DNA of 64,000 nucleotides from Oncomelania hupensis (GCA_036898135.1 CM072513.1:13893522-13957521); one strand, 5' to 3'. Numbered from the stretch's first letter, positions 1 to 11,716 are shown. Program-made: numbers and translations. Notes: generated from the sequence alone by a model not told the origin.

Positions 1-259
1 AGAATTGAGCTAAACTGATCTGGACAGGAAGTTCATCGTCAGCTGTACAATGTCGCAAAGCTTACACAAACATTGTTGACAAATCCAAGAAAGCAAAGGC
101 AAAACCCCAGGAAGATGTTTTTGAATAAACTCCTTGTTAAGCAAAGACTGCTGCTGCACTTCCAGACTTGGATGACAGAACCTCGGCACACTCCTTTTCA
201 GAGTTTTCCATAGGAAAGTTTGGAAAATAAGAAACTCTCTGGAGGAGTCCAATGCTAGT

Positions 260-1505
260 GTGGGTCTGTCTATGGACATTATCTGGAGTACTTCAAGCCT
301 GTAACTGAAGAAGAAATTCAACGCCTGATCAGGAAGTCTAAAGTAACGTCTTCTGCTGTTGATCCCATTCCTACTTGGCTGGCCCTGGAATGTCTGGATG
401 CTACCAGTCATTGTTGAAATAATAAACCTCAGCTTGAGGTATGGAACAGTGCCAGCATGCTTTAACATAGCGGTCAGTAAACCACTGTTGAACAAGCACA
501 ACCTAGACCCAAACACCCTAACTACCGACCCCTGTCAAATCTGTCCTACCTATCCAGGCTGCTGGAACATGTGGCAGTAGATCAGCTGGTTGCTCATTTT
601 TGCTGGGAATGATCTTAGACAAATTTAATCTGTATATCACACAGGCTTCAACACAGAGACATCTCTCATACGTATGATGAACAACCCGTTGTATGGTGTG
701 AGTACAGGCAGATTGGTGCTTCCTTTGCTCCTCAATCTCAGTGATGCATTTGACACTATAGGTCACTCACTACTTCTCAGCGCCTAGAGCTTGACAAAAG
801 GATCAGTGGAACTGCGTTGTAGTGGTTAAGTTTGTTTCGTTACTGTCGGAGCGCTACCAGCATGTGAGAGTTGGCCATCAAAGATTATTGGACTGCCGGC
901 TTCAGTGTGGCGTTCCGCAGGGATCTGTTCTGGGTCCCATACTGTTCACTCTCTATAAACTACAGCTTGGAACAGTCATTGACAGGTCTGGAGTTCCTCG
1001 GCAACATTTTGAGGATGATAGGCAGCTGCAATCATCTTTTGATTCTGATGATGCTACAGTCAAGGCCTCAGTCCAGAACATCCAATCATGTTGCCAGAGC
1101 ATCACGTTTTGGATGACCCTAAACAAATTAAAGTTGAATGATAAAAAGACTGAGGCAATTGTGTGTTGCACGGCATTCAAACAGTACATAGTCGACACCC
1201 TCATCCAGTCTCTAAGCAGTGGCGAAGCCAAATTCAAACTGTCACAATCTGTAACGGACCTAGGTCTGATTTTTGATGCCAGGTTGGACATGGCTGCACA
1301 CATCAACCACGTCATACGCACATCTTATTGTCACACTAGGACTCTAAGCAGATTCAGGCCATATCTGACCAGATCAGCTGCAAACAATGTACCAGTGTCC
1401 TTAATACTTTCTAACTGGACTAATTTAACAGTGTTCTGTGGGGGGCTTCCTAGCTCTCCAATCTGCAGGCTGCAGAAAGTCCAGAACTCAGCTGCTCATC
1501 TCTAG
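260..1505 (+). mobile_element. Decayed L2/CR1-like LINE, reverse-transcriptase region
   Basis: Translation shows RT landmarks in order: EEEIQRLIRKSK with DPIPTWL near 300-390, GVPQGSVLGPILFTLY at 907-954, then TFWMTLNKLKLNDKKTEAIV and the downstream SVTDLGLIFDARLDM. These match the RT and connection region of L2/CR1-superfamily LINEs. Frame breaks and a damaged catalytic region (FEDDRQ in place of the usual FADD context) show it is inactive. It ends near 1505, just before an LTR-like repeat. Confidence 0.75.
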
Positions 1506-1509
1506 GACA

Positions 1510-1905
1510 TCATCGGTCGATATTGTTGTAGAACGTTGATAATTTTCTGGAATTACTTGTTCATTATCGATCGAATGTCCCAGGTCTTCCTGGTGATGCT
1601 AGTTGTATCATGCAAATTTGTAAACAACATGTGATGTAAGACAATGCGTACTTCCGGTGACGAGTTTTATTTATTTACTGGATTGCAGAGAGGCTATATA
1701 AGTAATGCACTGTCTGCTTGCGAGAAGTGATTTTTGGAAAGCGATCTTGTATGCAGTGGTTGGTGTTTGCTGAATAAAGTTGTAAAACTTTATACGACGA
1801 CTTCTGCCTTGTTGCTGAGTGAACAGGTTGCGTGGGTAAACGAATTCGAGTCACACATATCACAAGATTCAAGCACCGGGGCTGAATCGACTATTGATGA
1901 TCCCC
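1510..1905 (+). mobile_element. Solo LTR-like repeat, 5'-truncated copy (copy A)
   Basis: Matches the reverse complement of 58100-58673 and 43036-43782. Promoter-like landmarks are GGCTATATAAG near 1691 and AATAAA near 1773, as in a retroelement LTR (TATA, then poly(A) signal). There is no internal coding region beside it, so it is probably a solo LTR or an LTR fragment. The family is not identified. Confidence 0.5.
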
Positions 1906-2408
1906 AATTGCCTGTCTGGCTGTGGGACTGAACTGAAACCTGTAAAATCTTCAAAATAGGATAGTACTCCACCGATACATTTTAAAACTGTATTTGCTGA
2001 GTATCCAATTGGGTGCTTTTCTTTGAGAAAGTGAACTACAAAGCAACAGTCAACTTCCCATGGCCAGTTGGAACTGAACGGATTTGCGTATTGTAGAAGG
2101 ATAGAATGAAGATTGAGGTTTAAGGTCTCCAACCCTCACTGGCCACAGGGCAGGCAGGGAGAACCAGCCCAGGGAAAGAGGGAGTAGGCACCTAAATCAA
2201 CACTGACCCACCACAACAATCATGCTTGTAAGATGAACAGTGAAAATGACCACTTATATTTGCTTTACCAATGGATTGGAATCTGGGTCATCAGTGTGAC
2301 TGCCAAAAGCTTTGCCACTGAGCGAAGGCAGTGGGGACAATTCTCTACTTTACAATTATATATCATGTCATTCTTCCAGCAATGCACAGGTCTATATGGT
2401 AATTCACT
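1906..2408. other. CCDC97 3' flank, no gene seen
   Basis: Non-coding sequence after the CCDC97 stop codon (minus strand). It probably includes the 3' UTR. I see no repeat family or conserved frame. Confidence 0.4.
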
Positions 2409-2679
2409 TCAATTCTCATTATCAGCATCTCCACTCCAAGATCCCAGTTTGGCAAAGTGAGAGCTCTTGGCCACAAGATCAGGCAGAGGTTCATACAACA
2501 TATAATCCTCCTCTTCCATCTTGGAGGATGCAGCTTGGTTGGTGTCCACGCTGCCGCTACTGCTAAGTCTACTGTTCTCCTCATCCATGTTGTGCGGGTC
2601 TTCTGACAGGAAGTATTTCTGCTCCTCGTCCTGAGCGAGCGTTGCGAGAGAGTCATAGTCAGGATTGCTGTCCACTTTG
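2409..2679 (-). CDS. CCDC97: CCDC97 coding exon 4 (terminal)
   Basis: Encodes residues 278-367 and the stop. The acceptor TCATTTTCAG|CAAAGTG restores the frame as S-KVDSNPDYDSLATLAQDEE, matching the vertebrate C-terminus. Beyond the vertebrate-like end there is a Ser- and Asp-rich tail of about 50 residues that I could not align. Intron 3 (2680-7395) is 4.7 kb and full of repeats. Confidence 0.88.
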
Positions 2680-5600
2680 CTGAAAATGACAACAACAACA
2701 AACTTAACACAGGCATGAATTGGGATGATCAGATAAAAAAAAAATTACCCATTAACTTACATTTTTGTTACAATTTTAAAAAACAAACAACTTTGTAGCA
2801 TGATGAACAGACCTTTTGACCTCAACCGTAGATGAAGTTGTAAAACATAATTGTGTTCATCAAAAAGCATTTAACAAATTCTTTCAAGCAATGTATGCTA
2901 AAATATGGAATGTGGATCTGAACAGAGGAAAAACATTCTATCTAGTTAAATAAAAATGAATTCTCTATCTCAAAATGATGATGCTGCTGCCATCCCCAGC
3001 TAATTCAAACTATTAAGCAAAGGGATATAACCCAATATCTGCATACTTGCTAAACAAGATTTGTAAGATCTGGTTTTTATTAAATATTCTTAAATGTGCG
3101 CCATTAAGTGTTGCTTCTTTCCTTTAATTTTGTTTTCTTTGTTTCACTGGGATGACGCCTTTTCCATCATGAACTATGTGGAAATTTGCACAGAGATCTG
3201 CAATCATAGTACTGTACATAACCATCCTAGATGGTGTCTGGTAAAACCATAGAACTTTGCTACCGTGCTTTTGTGGAATCAATCCTAACATTTTCATTTA
3301 TCTGTTGGTACAGAACACTCAGCGTGAAGAGCAGAAACTCTCTATCTGGCATTATCAATGTGTGCACCAAGATAGTTGGCAAGAAGCAGGTGCCTCTGGA
3401 ACAACTGTTCAATTACAGAACCCTGAGCAAAGCAGTTAGTATTCAGTGTGACCCAACCCATCCCCACGCCTGTCTGTTTGGACTTCTTCCTTCTAAAGGG
3501 AGATTCCGCTGTCCTCACTTCAGAACATAGAGGCACAAAAACACTTTCATTCCTACCGCCATCTCCTTGCTGAATGAAAACGATGCCAGAATGTCATCCT
3601 AGTACTGTCTTGGTGCTTGTGTATTCCACTGTCTTGCTGCGCATTTCATTTAATACATCCCATCTGGCCATGCTGTGTGTGTGTGTGGGTGTATGTGTGT
3701 GTGTGTGCGTGTGTTGTATAATACACCAATTAGTCTATATCTAAGATTTTATTATTATTATTGTTATTATTGATAGTAGTATTATAGTATTACATGTACT
3801 AGTATTGTGTTACGACTACAATTGCTTCCCTTGACTATGATAACTGCTGGTCTATGATGTGATTGCTTGGAGTGATCGTAGCTTCTCCTCCGAGTAATTC
3901 AATACTATGTTGAATATTATGTTCATACCCTCCATAATGAATGGAAAGTTATCTCAATAATTGTATGTGCATGATATGAATGGTTCTGTCAACCCAATGA
4001 AATGAACTGTACATTTGTTATATGGGTGTACGTGCATTAGTAGTAGGAAAGAAGTGGAAGAGATTGTGTGTGATAATGACTTTATGTATTATTCTATTGG
4101 TTTTAAAAGTCTTGTTTCTGTTCTTCCTTTTTATTGGCTGAGATGCCATGTGCTGTATCAATTGTCCATTGTGTCCAGGCATGTTGATTGACTATGTTTA
4201 TATAAAATGCAAAAGAGTATTTTGGAGAAACTGTTCTGTCCTGTTTCTGTGGATCCATGTTTTGTTTCCCCATCCTGTGTTTAATGATATGTGTATTCTT
4301 GTTTGTGTATTTTGTTTACGTTTATCAATGTATGTACCTGACTTGATGATCATCTTCTTTCATTGACCCTTGCCCTCATTTGACTTTGACTCTTGACTTG
4401 ACTTACTTGTTTGGATGTGTTTATGTCGTTCCCCTTGTGTGTGTCTCAATGTCAGTTTGTTTTGTAGTTTTCTCCTTCTTATTCTCTGCTGATTGTTGGA
4501 AAAGATTATATTGTACTGTGTTTACTCTTTCGATTGATTTTTAGTGGTCTTAGAAGATTAATTTTATTAGGGGTAGTTTTTGGGTACTACGTCATGCATG
4601 CTTCAGTTACGGCTATTTCGTAAATAATGTTCATTGTTTTAATCTCCGTTAGGTCGCTTCTACGAAGTCTATTGGCTGTGCCTCAGCAGGCCTATATAAC
4701 TGGCTCACTGTTCACATTTCTGGTTAGTATTGGTCTGTAGGCTAGAAAAAGGAAGATCGAGTCGTTTTGTGACTAGGTGAACGAAAAGTAATTTTGTAAA
4801 AGAAAAGTTGAATCGGTCTGCTATAATGTTCATGGATCAAAAGCCTTGTCATTGGTTGAAGAACTTCGTTTACATTCTTTTGTTATCCGCTTGGATCATA
4901 AGATACAATACATTCGCCATGTTTTCTTACATTTGTTGATAAAGTTTTTCAGGTTTTGATGATTGATAGTTTTTGCATTGTATTTTTTGTTGTGAGCATT
5001 TTGTGGGAGAATTTGGCTGATTTTATTGGGTTTTATGAACTGTTTAACCTATGCTTGTCATGTTCGTAGTCGCAGCCAAGTTAAAGTGTGCTTGTACTTT
5101 CATAATTGTGTTGGAAAGGAGCATAGTTTATAAATATATCTCGCGTGTTTGTAAGATAACCAACTCAGTTAGAGTTATTAGGTTATGCTGAATTTTGAGG
5201 AGTATTTTTCAGTAATGTCTAAGATAACGAACGCAACTTGATTTGTCTCGCTAAAGTGAAATTCGCGAATGAGCTTTCAGCGTGTGTTGTCTGTTTATTT
5301 ATAATAGTTTTGCGTTTGAAGACTATCCACCCAAGTTCGTATTTTGAGCAAAAGGTTTCGTTGTGGCTGGTAAACATATTTGTCAGTTTCTAGTATTCTG
5401 TGCAGTTCATGGGAGACAACCTACTGTGGGCTTTTTGGATCATTGTGTTGCATTGGTGTATTATGAATTTGCATATTGAATATGCACACAGACCATCACA
5501 CAAGCCATTGGACACCACGATGACCTGCTCACAGTGGTGAAGAAACTGAAACTCCGATGGTATGGCCACGTCACCAGATCATCAGGCCTTGCAAGGCAAT

Positions 5601-8600
5601 TCTGACCATTCTGACCATTCAAGACCATTCTGCAAGGCAAAGTGCAAGGAGGTAGAAGAAGAGGGAGACCGAAAAAGAGGTGGGAGGACAACATTCGAGA
5701 ATGGACTGGTTTGACACTGAGCGAAGCCATCAGGGCTGCTGAAGACAGAGAAAGATGGAGTATGCTGGTTGGACGATCATCTGTGGTGCCCCCACGACCT
5801 CCGGGTTACGGGACAGGATAGGATAGGAGAGGATATTGTTTATAATGGTTATTGTTCTCTTTACTTTTTGTCCTAGTCTTTTACCACATACATACCCACC
5901 CACTTATGATGATGAAGTCCTAACCTAGTCCCTTAATATTGAGAAAACGTAAATAGTTGAGTCGTCTAAATAGAATTCGTATTGCGTGACTGTCTCTGTA
6001 TTAGGCCAACGTTAATAAATATGACTTCCAATTATCCATCGTTTGTTATGTGCGTTATTGCTTGTAATCCTGGGCGTTTGGCGACCGTTGAATGTTAGTT
6101 CTTTCTCATCGGCAAGCACAGTGATAAAGATTGGTTGCCCCAACTGTATTGTTGCTAAGATAATTAGCATGTAGGTGATGGCCCCAACTGTATTGTTGCT
6201 AAGATAATTAGCATGAGGTTGATGGCCCCAACTGTATTGTTGCTAAGATAATTAGAATGGGGGTGATGGCCCCAACTGTATTGTTGCTAAGATAATTAGC
6301 ATGTGGGTGATGTCCCCAACTGTATTGTTGCAAAAATAATTAGCATGGGGTTGATGGCCCCAACTGTATTGTTGCAAAGATAATTAGCATGGGGGTGATG
6401 GCCCCAACTGTATTGTTGCTAAGATAATTAGCATGGGGGTGATGGCCCCAACTGTATTGTTGCTAAGATAATTAGCGTGGGGGTGATGGCCCCAACTGTA
6501 TTGTTGCTAAGATAATTAGCATGGGGGTGATGGCCCCAACTGTATTGTTGCTAAGATAATTAGCATGGGGGTGATGGCCCCAACTGTATTGTTGCTAAGA
6601 TAATTAGCGTGGGGGTGATGGCCCCAACTGTATTGTTGCTAAGATAATTAGCATGGGGGTGATGGCCCCAACTGTACTGTTGCTAAGATAATTAGCATGG
6701 GGGTGATGGCAGAGGTATGAAAATGGAGTTGAGGGATAGAGGAAGGCAGATGGGAGGGGTGAGGTGTGTGGTAAGGAGAGATGTGTTACTTTCTACAATG
6801 TTTCTTTATCAGTTCACCTGTAAGCAAACTCAATATCACTGCAAGAGAAAACAACTTTTCATGTATGGTATTAGGTGCGGTCAATCTAAATTTTATGTTT
6901 TTAAAATTGATGTCGTTCCGCTTTCTATAATAGCAATTTCTTCAGATCACTCACAACTGTGTCGCAAGTTAAGCACGGTCCAAGTGCGATTAGCACTTGG
7001 ATGGGTGACCGCAAAACGTGAAGCGACAAATAACAACGCCCCCAGTTGACTCAACTGTGACTGAGTACCTACTCTCTTAAGGGTGGGGTAGGTAAAGCAG
7101 CGAGGGAGAGAGATGGGCATCACCCTCATTACGCTGGCCCAAGATAAGTGTGATCTCCAACATCACGCACCCCTACAGCCACAAGGCTATGGGACTACCT
7201 TTACCTTTACCACTGAGTTTTTAGTTCGATGGAAGAAAAAACGCATGATAGCACCTTGTATTATTATTATTATTTTATTTTTTTTTTTTTGTTTATACGA
7301 AACTCTTCTCACCACTGCTGTACTTGTACGCTGGAATAAATATACTAAAACTTCACCCAAAATACATTTATTTGTTCGGCTGTCCAGGTTCTTACCTGTA
7401 ATCAAACTGAGTGTCGCTGCCAGAGAGAAACTTTTCATGCATGATGGAGCGAAACTCCTCCCGCTGTTGCTGTCGCCATATGGTGGTGGCTCGGACGTCA
7501 GAAATCTCTGGAAGATCCTCCGTTAGTTCGTCATCTTCCTCCATTCCTGCTTTTTCATCTTCTTTTCCATCATTATCATCTTCTTCATCATCACTGTCTT
7601 CTTCTTCCTCTCGCTGGCAATCCTGAGACAAACAAATCATTACAATTAAAGTACAGGCATCATCTCCAAAGCATTTCAATGTAGAAAAAAACAACTTAAA
7701 AAAATACCCAAAAAATTGACAATCTTTATCCAAAACTACAAGGGTATAGCGCATATGGTTCACATGCTCCTTGAACTTGCAATATTCTACATGGAAACGA
7801 GTACCCAGAAAACCAAAATGGCAGAATTAAAATGCTAAGTAATACTGACTTTGATCTTGTGATGATCTTGACCTTCAGATGACCTTGACTTCTGGTTCCA
7901 AGTGGACAGTAATGTACGATCAAATAAAATACAGCAAAAGTTGTATTGCGCGCACACACACACACACACAGTTTACGGAATTTATTCAGAATAACAATGC
8001 ACGTTATTAAACACAACCATGCATTTTTTTAAAAAAGAAGATTATTGAAACATCCAAGTTCAACACACATCCATCTACGACACAAGGGAAAGCAACCTTG
8101 CGTTTTTGTTACTATTAGTCTTTACAAAAAACAGTCAAATGAGGTCGCGCATAATTATACTCAAGAGTGGAACTGTTGAACCTTGTTTATCGTATGCATA
8201 TATAATAAGGAAGACACTGAACTGACCTTTACAAAGTATCATTACTAAAAAAAACTGCAGGCATCGAATAAATATTAATTAATGTAAATTAATTGTTGCT
8301 GAATGCTGGAGTGCACAAAATGCACAAAAACAACGAATCAAAGTGTCTTGTAAATCTTGGCATCTTTTCTGCCAGACACAAGAAGAACCAATAATGGCAC
8401 TCACGCTGAGACACTTAGCCAGCCATCGGGCAGTGGAATTGTTTATACCAGTCAGTTTAAGACCCGATGCAACTCTGCGGTGCACATTACCTAAGCTGCC
8501 GAAGACCAGAATCACAGTCCTGCAGGCAAAGCCATAGGCAGAGATCTCCATGCAGAGGGGCAGGTACTTTTCAAACTTTGACGTGTAACAACGATCTATA

Positions 8601-11600
8601 AATGCGTCAAAGGACACTGCCACCTCTACAAGAAAGACCTGACGGTTTCTGCGGTCGATGACTGTGATGTTTGTTCTCGTGGCAGTGGTAACAAACGTGT
8701 TTGCACACACACGCACAAGCCACACAAAAAACCAGTGATCTTGGGATGACCTTGACCTTCAATGACCTTGACCTTTACATGACCTCTGATGTTCATATAT
8801 GAAAAATCAATCCATTGCCTAGGAATTTGTATTTCTCATTGTTTAGGGTCGAGGTCACTTTAAAGTACCCATATGAACTGACTTTGGTCGTTTGGACCTT
8901 GGCCTCAGAGCAAGGTTGACCAAATGTGCGTGGCATGTGTGTGCCTCGTTCATATTAATCATGCATCAAAGAATCATAAGTTCATTATCAAAACCTTAAG
9001 AAAAAAAGTGAATTTGATGAATATTGGTCATTTCTTGACAAAACGTTTGATGACCCTGTGACTCTGCACTTGAAGTGAAGTCTTTCATTCACTGATCATT
9101 TTCAAGGTTTCATGAATATAGACACCATCCTACCAAGTTTGGTTGTGCTACATGAAATAGCTTCTGAGGAAGTAAGGCACTTGCAATTGTGTACAGACGG
9201 ACAGATGACGGACCGCGAACATTTTTTGTTTGCTTTTTAAATATCATTTTTAAACTGTTTAGGGTTCATCTCATCAGTGATGTTGCTAGAAATTTTCAGC
9301 ATAAGCCATTTGGCCGATTCAGTAACAAACCTTTAGGACATTTTGAAAATCTTTCGGCAATCACTTGTCCTTCTTTCCAACACTGAACGAGAGGAAGCGA
9401 TGGCCACTGACAAGTTTCCACTTCTTTTTCGGCGGCATTTCGAAAAATGTAAAGTGTTATTGCCGTTCGCAACAAGTTCAGTTACTCTAATTTTCTCTGC
9501 TGATACATGTGTCGTCTGCTTGGCGCTTCCGATACGTGATGTTTGACAATAACTCATAACACCTTTATTTATCCGATAGGAAATTAATATGGCCAGAAGC
9601 AATAACAACGAAACAGACATGAGACAAGCAAACAAAAAAACGGACAAAGGGTGGCCGATTGAGGCGTAAAACCTTAGGACAGCGGGCCGATCAGAACAAG
9701 ACTCTTTCTGACATTTAAGAATTTTATCGGTGAATGGCCGATTTGCTGACGAAAACGACATCACTGTCTCACAAAGATTTCATTTGCCAAAATCTGGAGA
9801 AAAAAATGAGTGGGGCGAATACATAAATTGATCTTGCTACACGCATGTGAGTAGAAAATACAACAAGAAAATAAACAATCTTTATCCCCTCCCCACCCAT
9901 GCTCAACACCCAAAATACACAGACCTGATGGCCTATTATCCTGCATTTACAAATAAACATATTATGTGTTACAACTTATAGTATAGTATAGTATAGTAGC
10001 ATCGGCGTAGCGTTAGGCTTCTGGGGCCTGTCGCCGAGTCTGTTGTCAATATTTCTCATAAATCAGACAGCAAACCCGGTCTTTTGACCGGGGCCTAATC
10101 TAAAAACTTTTTGTTTGTGTGAAGGCTACTGATCTTTTGATCAGATCTAACAACTGTGGGAGGCTCTTCTAAACTATGAATGTGTTCGTGCATATGAACA
10201 TCTAGTCTATTCTTGAAGGCGTTCACTGACGTTGCTTCCACAACGCCTGCAGGCAGATTGTTCCATCTCTCGATCACACGTTGTGAGAAGAAGGTTTGCC
10301 TCAGTTTCGAGTTACATCTGGGCTTCACGAGTTTAAAGCTATGACCTCTGGTGTGGCTGTCCTTGTCTATAGTGAACAAGCTGGCTGTAGTCTTATACAG
10401 GTCATGTGTATGCTTGTACGTTTCAATTAGATCTCCTCTCACTCTTCTGTACGCCATATTTGGTATTTTCATTTTAGCTAGTCTCTGCTCATAGGGCAAA
10501 TCTTTCAGACCACTGACAACTTTAGTCGCTCTTCTCTGCACGCCTTCTATCAGTTTTATATCCTTTTGAAGACGTGGGTATCATACAACATTGCTGAACT
10601 CGAGGTGAGGACGAACCAAGGCCGTGAACAGCATTCTCATCGACCCACAGTCCAATTAAATACTAACCATCACAATCACTCCACATTTATTCTAATCAGC
10701 ACATTTGTTTGTATCGATGCTGTTTGACAAGAAAAATAAACAAATGCAGCAAGCAAAGGAATGAATTATTATAACAACCATGCCGCTACATTTCAAACCA
10801 GTTTATAGAATGATAACAGGTCAACCAGACCTTTTGCATCGGACAAGTACAAAATGAACATCCCTTGCAAGCAAAACACAGTTTCAGTTCACAAGCATAA
10901 TTTTCTCATACTTCTCTCTCTTTCTGCCAGTCGTAAACGGCTTTCTCATGAAGGGCATCCATGTGGTTGATGAGAATGGTGGAGAATCGGAGGTCGCTGC
11001 GATCGATGGCACTCTCTGCTTGCAGCTTTAGCTCTTCCTCTGACATGTACTGGCCAATCATCTCCTCATACAGCAGAGGCTCTCTGTGTTTCATTTCATC
11101 TTCACTGAAGTATACTCCCCCTGCGTCCAGCTCCTGCATTGCAGCATAGCGCCTGTTCTTCACAATGGTGTCAGAGTGAGCACAGCGGTGGGCAATTTCT
11201 TTGACATAAAACTGGACTTGGTAGTCCCTATCTTGATTGCCTGTTGAGTCTTGGAAAAATGGGAGATCTGACGTGTGAAGAAACTTGCCAAACCTGGATG
11301 AAATAAATCACTTCAAGTTACTGCACTGACTACAATAATTTCTTAACGAAATGTATTAGTATAAAACAAATAAATTAAAATAATACAGGTAATTAACATG
11401 ACACGAAAATGCATTCATTTATTAAACAATTACCATTTCATATAATCATAATAATATGCCCTGGCGATCTTTGAGCCACAGTTACTTTTTACCTTTCAAG
11501 GAAAGTAACAGGATTCTTCTGCAATATTTCTGCAGCTATGTTAAACTTTTCCTCCTCAGTAAGGTCTGGAGCATTCCGCTGTCTGTGTTCAAAATGTGCA

Positions 11601-11716
11601 TTTGTGCCAGAAAGTCTATCCAGCATGATTTGTCTGATATTTTCTTTTCCTTCTACTGTCAAAGGTTCATCAAAAGTTGGGGATGGTGGAGTTGAAGCTT
11701 CTTCATGTGTTGCCAT
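2409..11716 (-). CDS. CCDC97: CCDC97 (coiled-coil domain-containing protein 97), 4 coding exons
   Basis: Coding exons are 11493-11716, 10912-11293, 7396-7622 and 2409-2679 (1104 bp, 367 aa plus stop). All three junctions are GT/AG and phase-matched (2, 0, 2). The protein aligns throughout with vertebrate CCDC97 (about 343 aa, DUF2052 family). Shared landmarks are DLTEEEKFNIAAEIL near residue 60, KNRRYAAMQEL and PLLYEEMIGQYMSEEEL in exon 2, a long Glu/Asp tract and REEFRSIMHEKFL in exon 3, and DSNPDYDSL followed by DEEQKYF in exon 4. The family is nuclear and has been linked to the SF3b/U2 snRNP spliceosome; its biochemical role is not settled. The start at 11714-11716 (MATHEEAST) was chosen because translation from there fits the family. 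The frame is also open upstream to an ATG at 11756-11758, so an N-terminal extension is possible. The gene shares a 270-bp promoter region with COX20. Confidence 0.93.
3160..3720 (+). mobile_element. LINE 3'-end fragment (CR1/L2 superfamily) in CCDC97 intron 3
   Basis: The frame reads IELCYRAFVESILTFSFICW, then NVCTKIVGK, HPHACLFGLLPSKGRFRCP and TFIPTAISLLNE. This is the typical C-terminal tail of CR1/L2-type LINE ORF2 proteins, same orientation as the RT piece at 31085. It ends near a TG-rich microsatellite (3670-3715). Confidence 0.65.
3721..5487. other. CCDC97 intron 3, no recognisable feature
   Basis: AT-rich unique-looking sequence without conserved frames. Small open frames here are not supported. 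Confidence 0.4.
5488..5835 (+). mobile_element. 5'-truncated APE/RT LINE copy with GGATA tail
   Basis: Matches the 3' end of the full-length element at 37920-41838 (reverse strand there), including the segment coding LRWYGHVTRS and KRWEDNIREWTGL. It ends with CAGGATAGGATAGG, the family's pentamer tail. A local duplication (CTGACCATT repeated) breaks the frame near 5605. Confidence 0.75.
6135..6710. repeat. Minisatellite, 44-bp unit, about 13 copies
   Basis: Unit: GATGGCCCCAACTGTATTGT followed by TGCTAAGATAATTAGCATGG and GGGT. Copies differ by one to three bases and are contiguous, with no spacers. Lies in CCDC97 intron 3. Confidence 0.95.
6945..7206 (+). mobile_element. tRNA/5S-like SINE, 5'-truncated copy
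   Basis: Shares the body of the copies at 25084-25375 and 57627-57926. It lacks the tRNA-like head but keeps the 5S-like block (GTTAAGCA ... TTAGCACTTGGATGGGTGAC at about 6968-7014) and the 3' tail CTACCTTTACCTTTACC. Confidence 0.8.
7396..7622 (-). CDS. CCDC97: CCDC97 coding exon 3
   Basis: Encodes residues 203-277 plus two bases. It opens with DCQREEEEDSDDEED, the acidic tract typical of CCDC97, and closes with the conserved REEFRSIMHEKFLSG and FDY. Acceptor TTTGTCTCAG|GATTGC, donor GATTACAG|GTAAGA. Confidence 0.9.
7850..7925. repeat. Short piece of the TCAAGGTCA-rich dispersed repeat
   Basis: Contains GATCTTGACCTTCAGATGAC and CTTGACTTC, like the denser copy at 8728. One perfect TGACCTTGA extended half-site is present near 7880. 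Confidence 0.5.
8279..8735 (-). mobile_element. R2-type LINE C-terminal fragment (restriction-like endonuclease region)
   Basis: The minus frame reads ITVIDRRNRQVFLVEVAVSF then DAFIDRCYTSKFEKYLPLCM, and later GSLGNVHRRVASGLKLTGI and SVSAIIGSSCVWQKRC. This resembles the C-terminal endonuclease region of R2/NeSL-group LINEs (VID...VEVAVPFD then KYLPL). No RT region is attached, so it is a 3' relic inside CCDC97 intron 2. The frame is open for nearly 150 codons, which suggests fairly recent decay. Confidence 0.55.
8728..9235. repeat. Dispersed TCAAGGTCA-rich repeat, copy 1
   Basis: Aligns with 22600-22800 in the same orientation and with 53640-54300 in reverse. Two perfect TGACCTTGA sites lie near 8751-8772, and the copy ends at GACGGACAGATGACGG. 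No coding frame is conserved. Confidence 0.65.
9236..9975. other. CCDC97 intron 2, no recognisable feature
   Basis: Open frames run on both strands but neither resembles a known protein, and no repeat copy was found elsewhere in the window. Confidence 0.35.
9978..10640 (-). mobile_element. LINE 3'-end fragment with TATAG tail
   Basis: The minus frame reads VQRRATKVVSGLKDLPYEQRL, YRRVRGDLIETYKHTHDLY, and FFSQRVIERWNNLPAGVVEA, the C-terminal signature of CR1/RTE-type LINE polyproteins. The 3' end is a TATAG repeat (9978-10000). A broken upstream portion runs to about 10640. Confidence 0.75.
10912..11293 (-). CDS. CCDC97: CCDC97 coding exon 2
   Basis: Encodes residues 75-202, the core of the DUF2052 domain (NRRYAAMQEL, YFSEDEMKHREPLLYEE, IGQYMSEEEL). 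Acceptor CATCCAG|GTTTGG and donor GAGAGAGAA|GTATGAG; the exon ends in phase 0. Confidence 0.92.
11493..11716 (-). CDS. CCDC97: CCDC97 coding exon 1
   Basis: Encodes residues 1-74 and two bases of codon 75. It carries the conserved DLTEEEKFNIA...NPVTFLER block and ends at the donor CTTGAAAG|GTAAAA. The short intron 1 (11294-11492) holds nothing recognisable. Confidence 0.9.

Noticed and set aside
822..1505. A standalone 227-codon protein gene
   Set aside because: The sequence is LINE reverse transcriptase with decayed motifs.
6135..6710. CRISPR-like regular repeats
   Set aside because: Units are contiguous with no unique spacers, and the window is an animal genome; it is a minisatellite.
7668..7714. 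A genuine 5S rRNA gene fragment at the SINE copies
   Set aside because: The 5S-like block (57668-57714, 6968-7014, and within 25084-25375) is always linked to the same non-5S body and tail, so it is part of the SINE.
9333..9764. A 143-codon minus-strand gene in CCDC97 intron 2
   Set aside because: Open frame only; no conserved motif, no codon bias that I can see, and opposing frames are open too.
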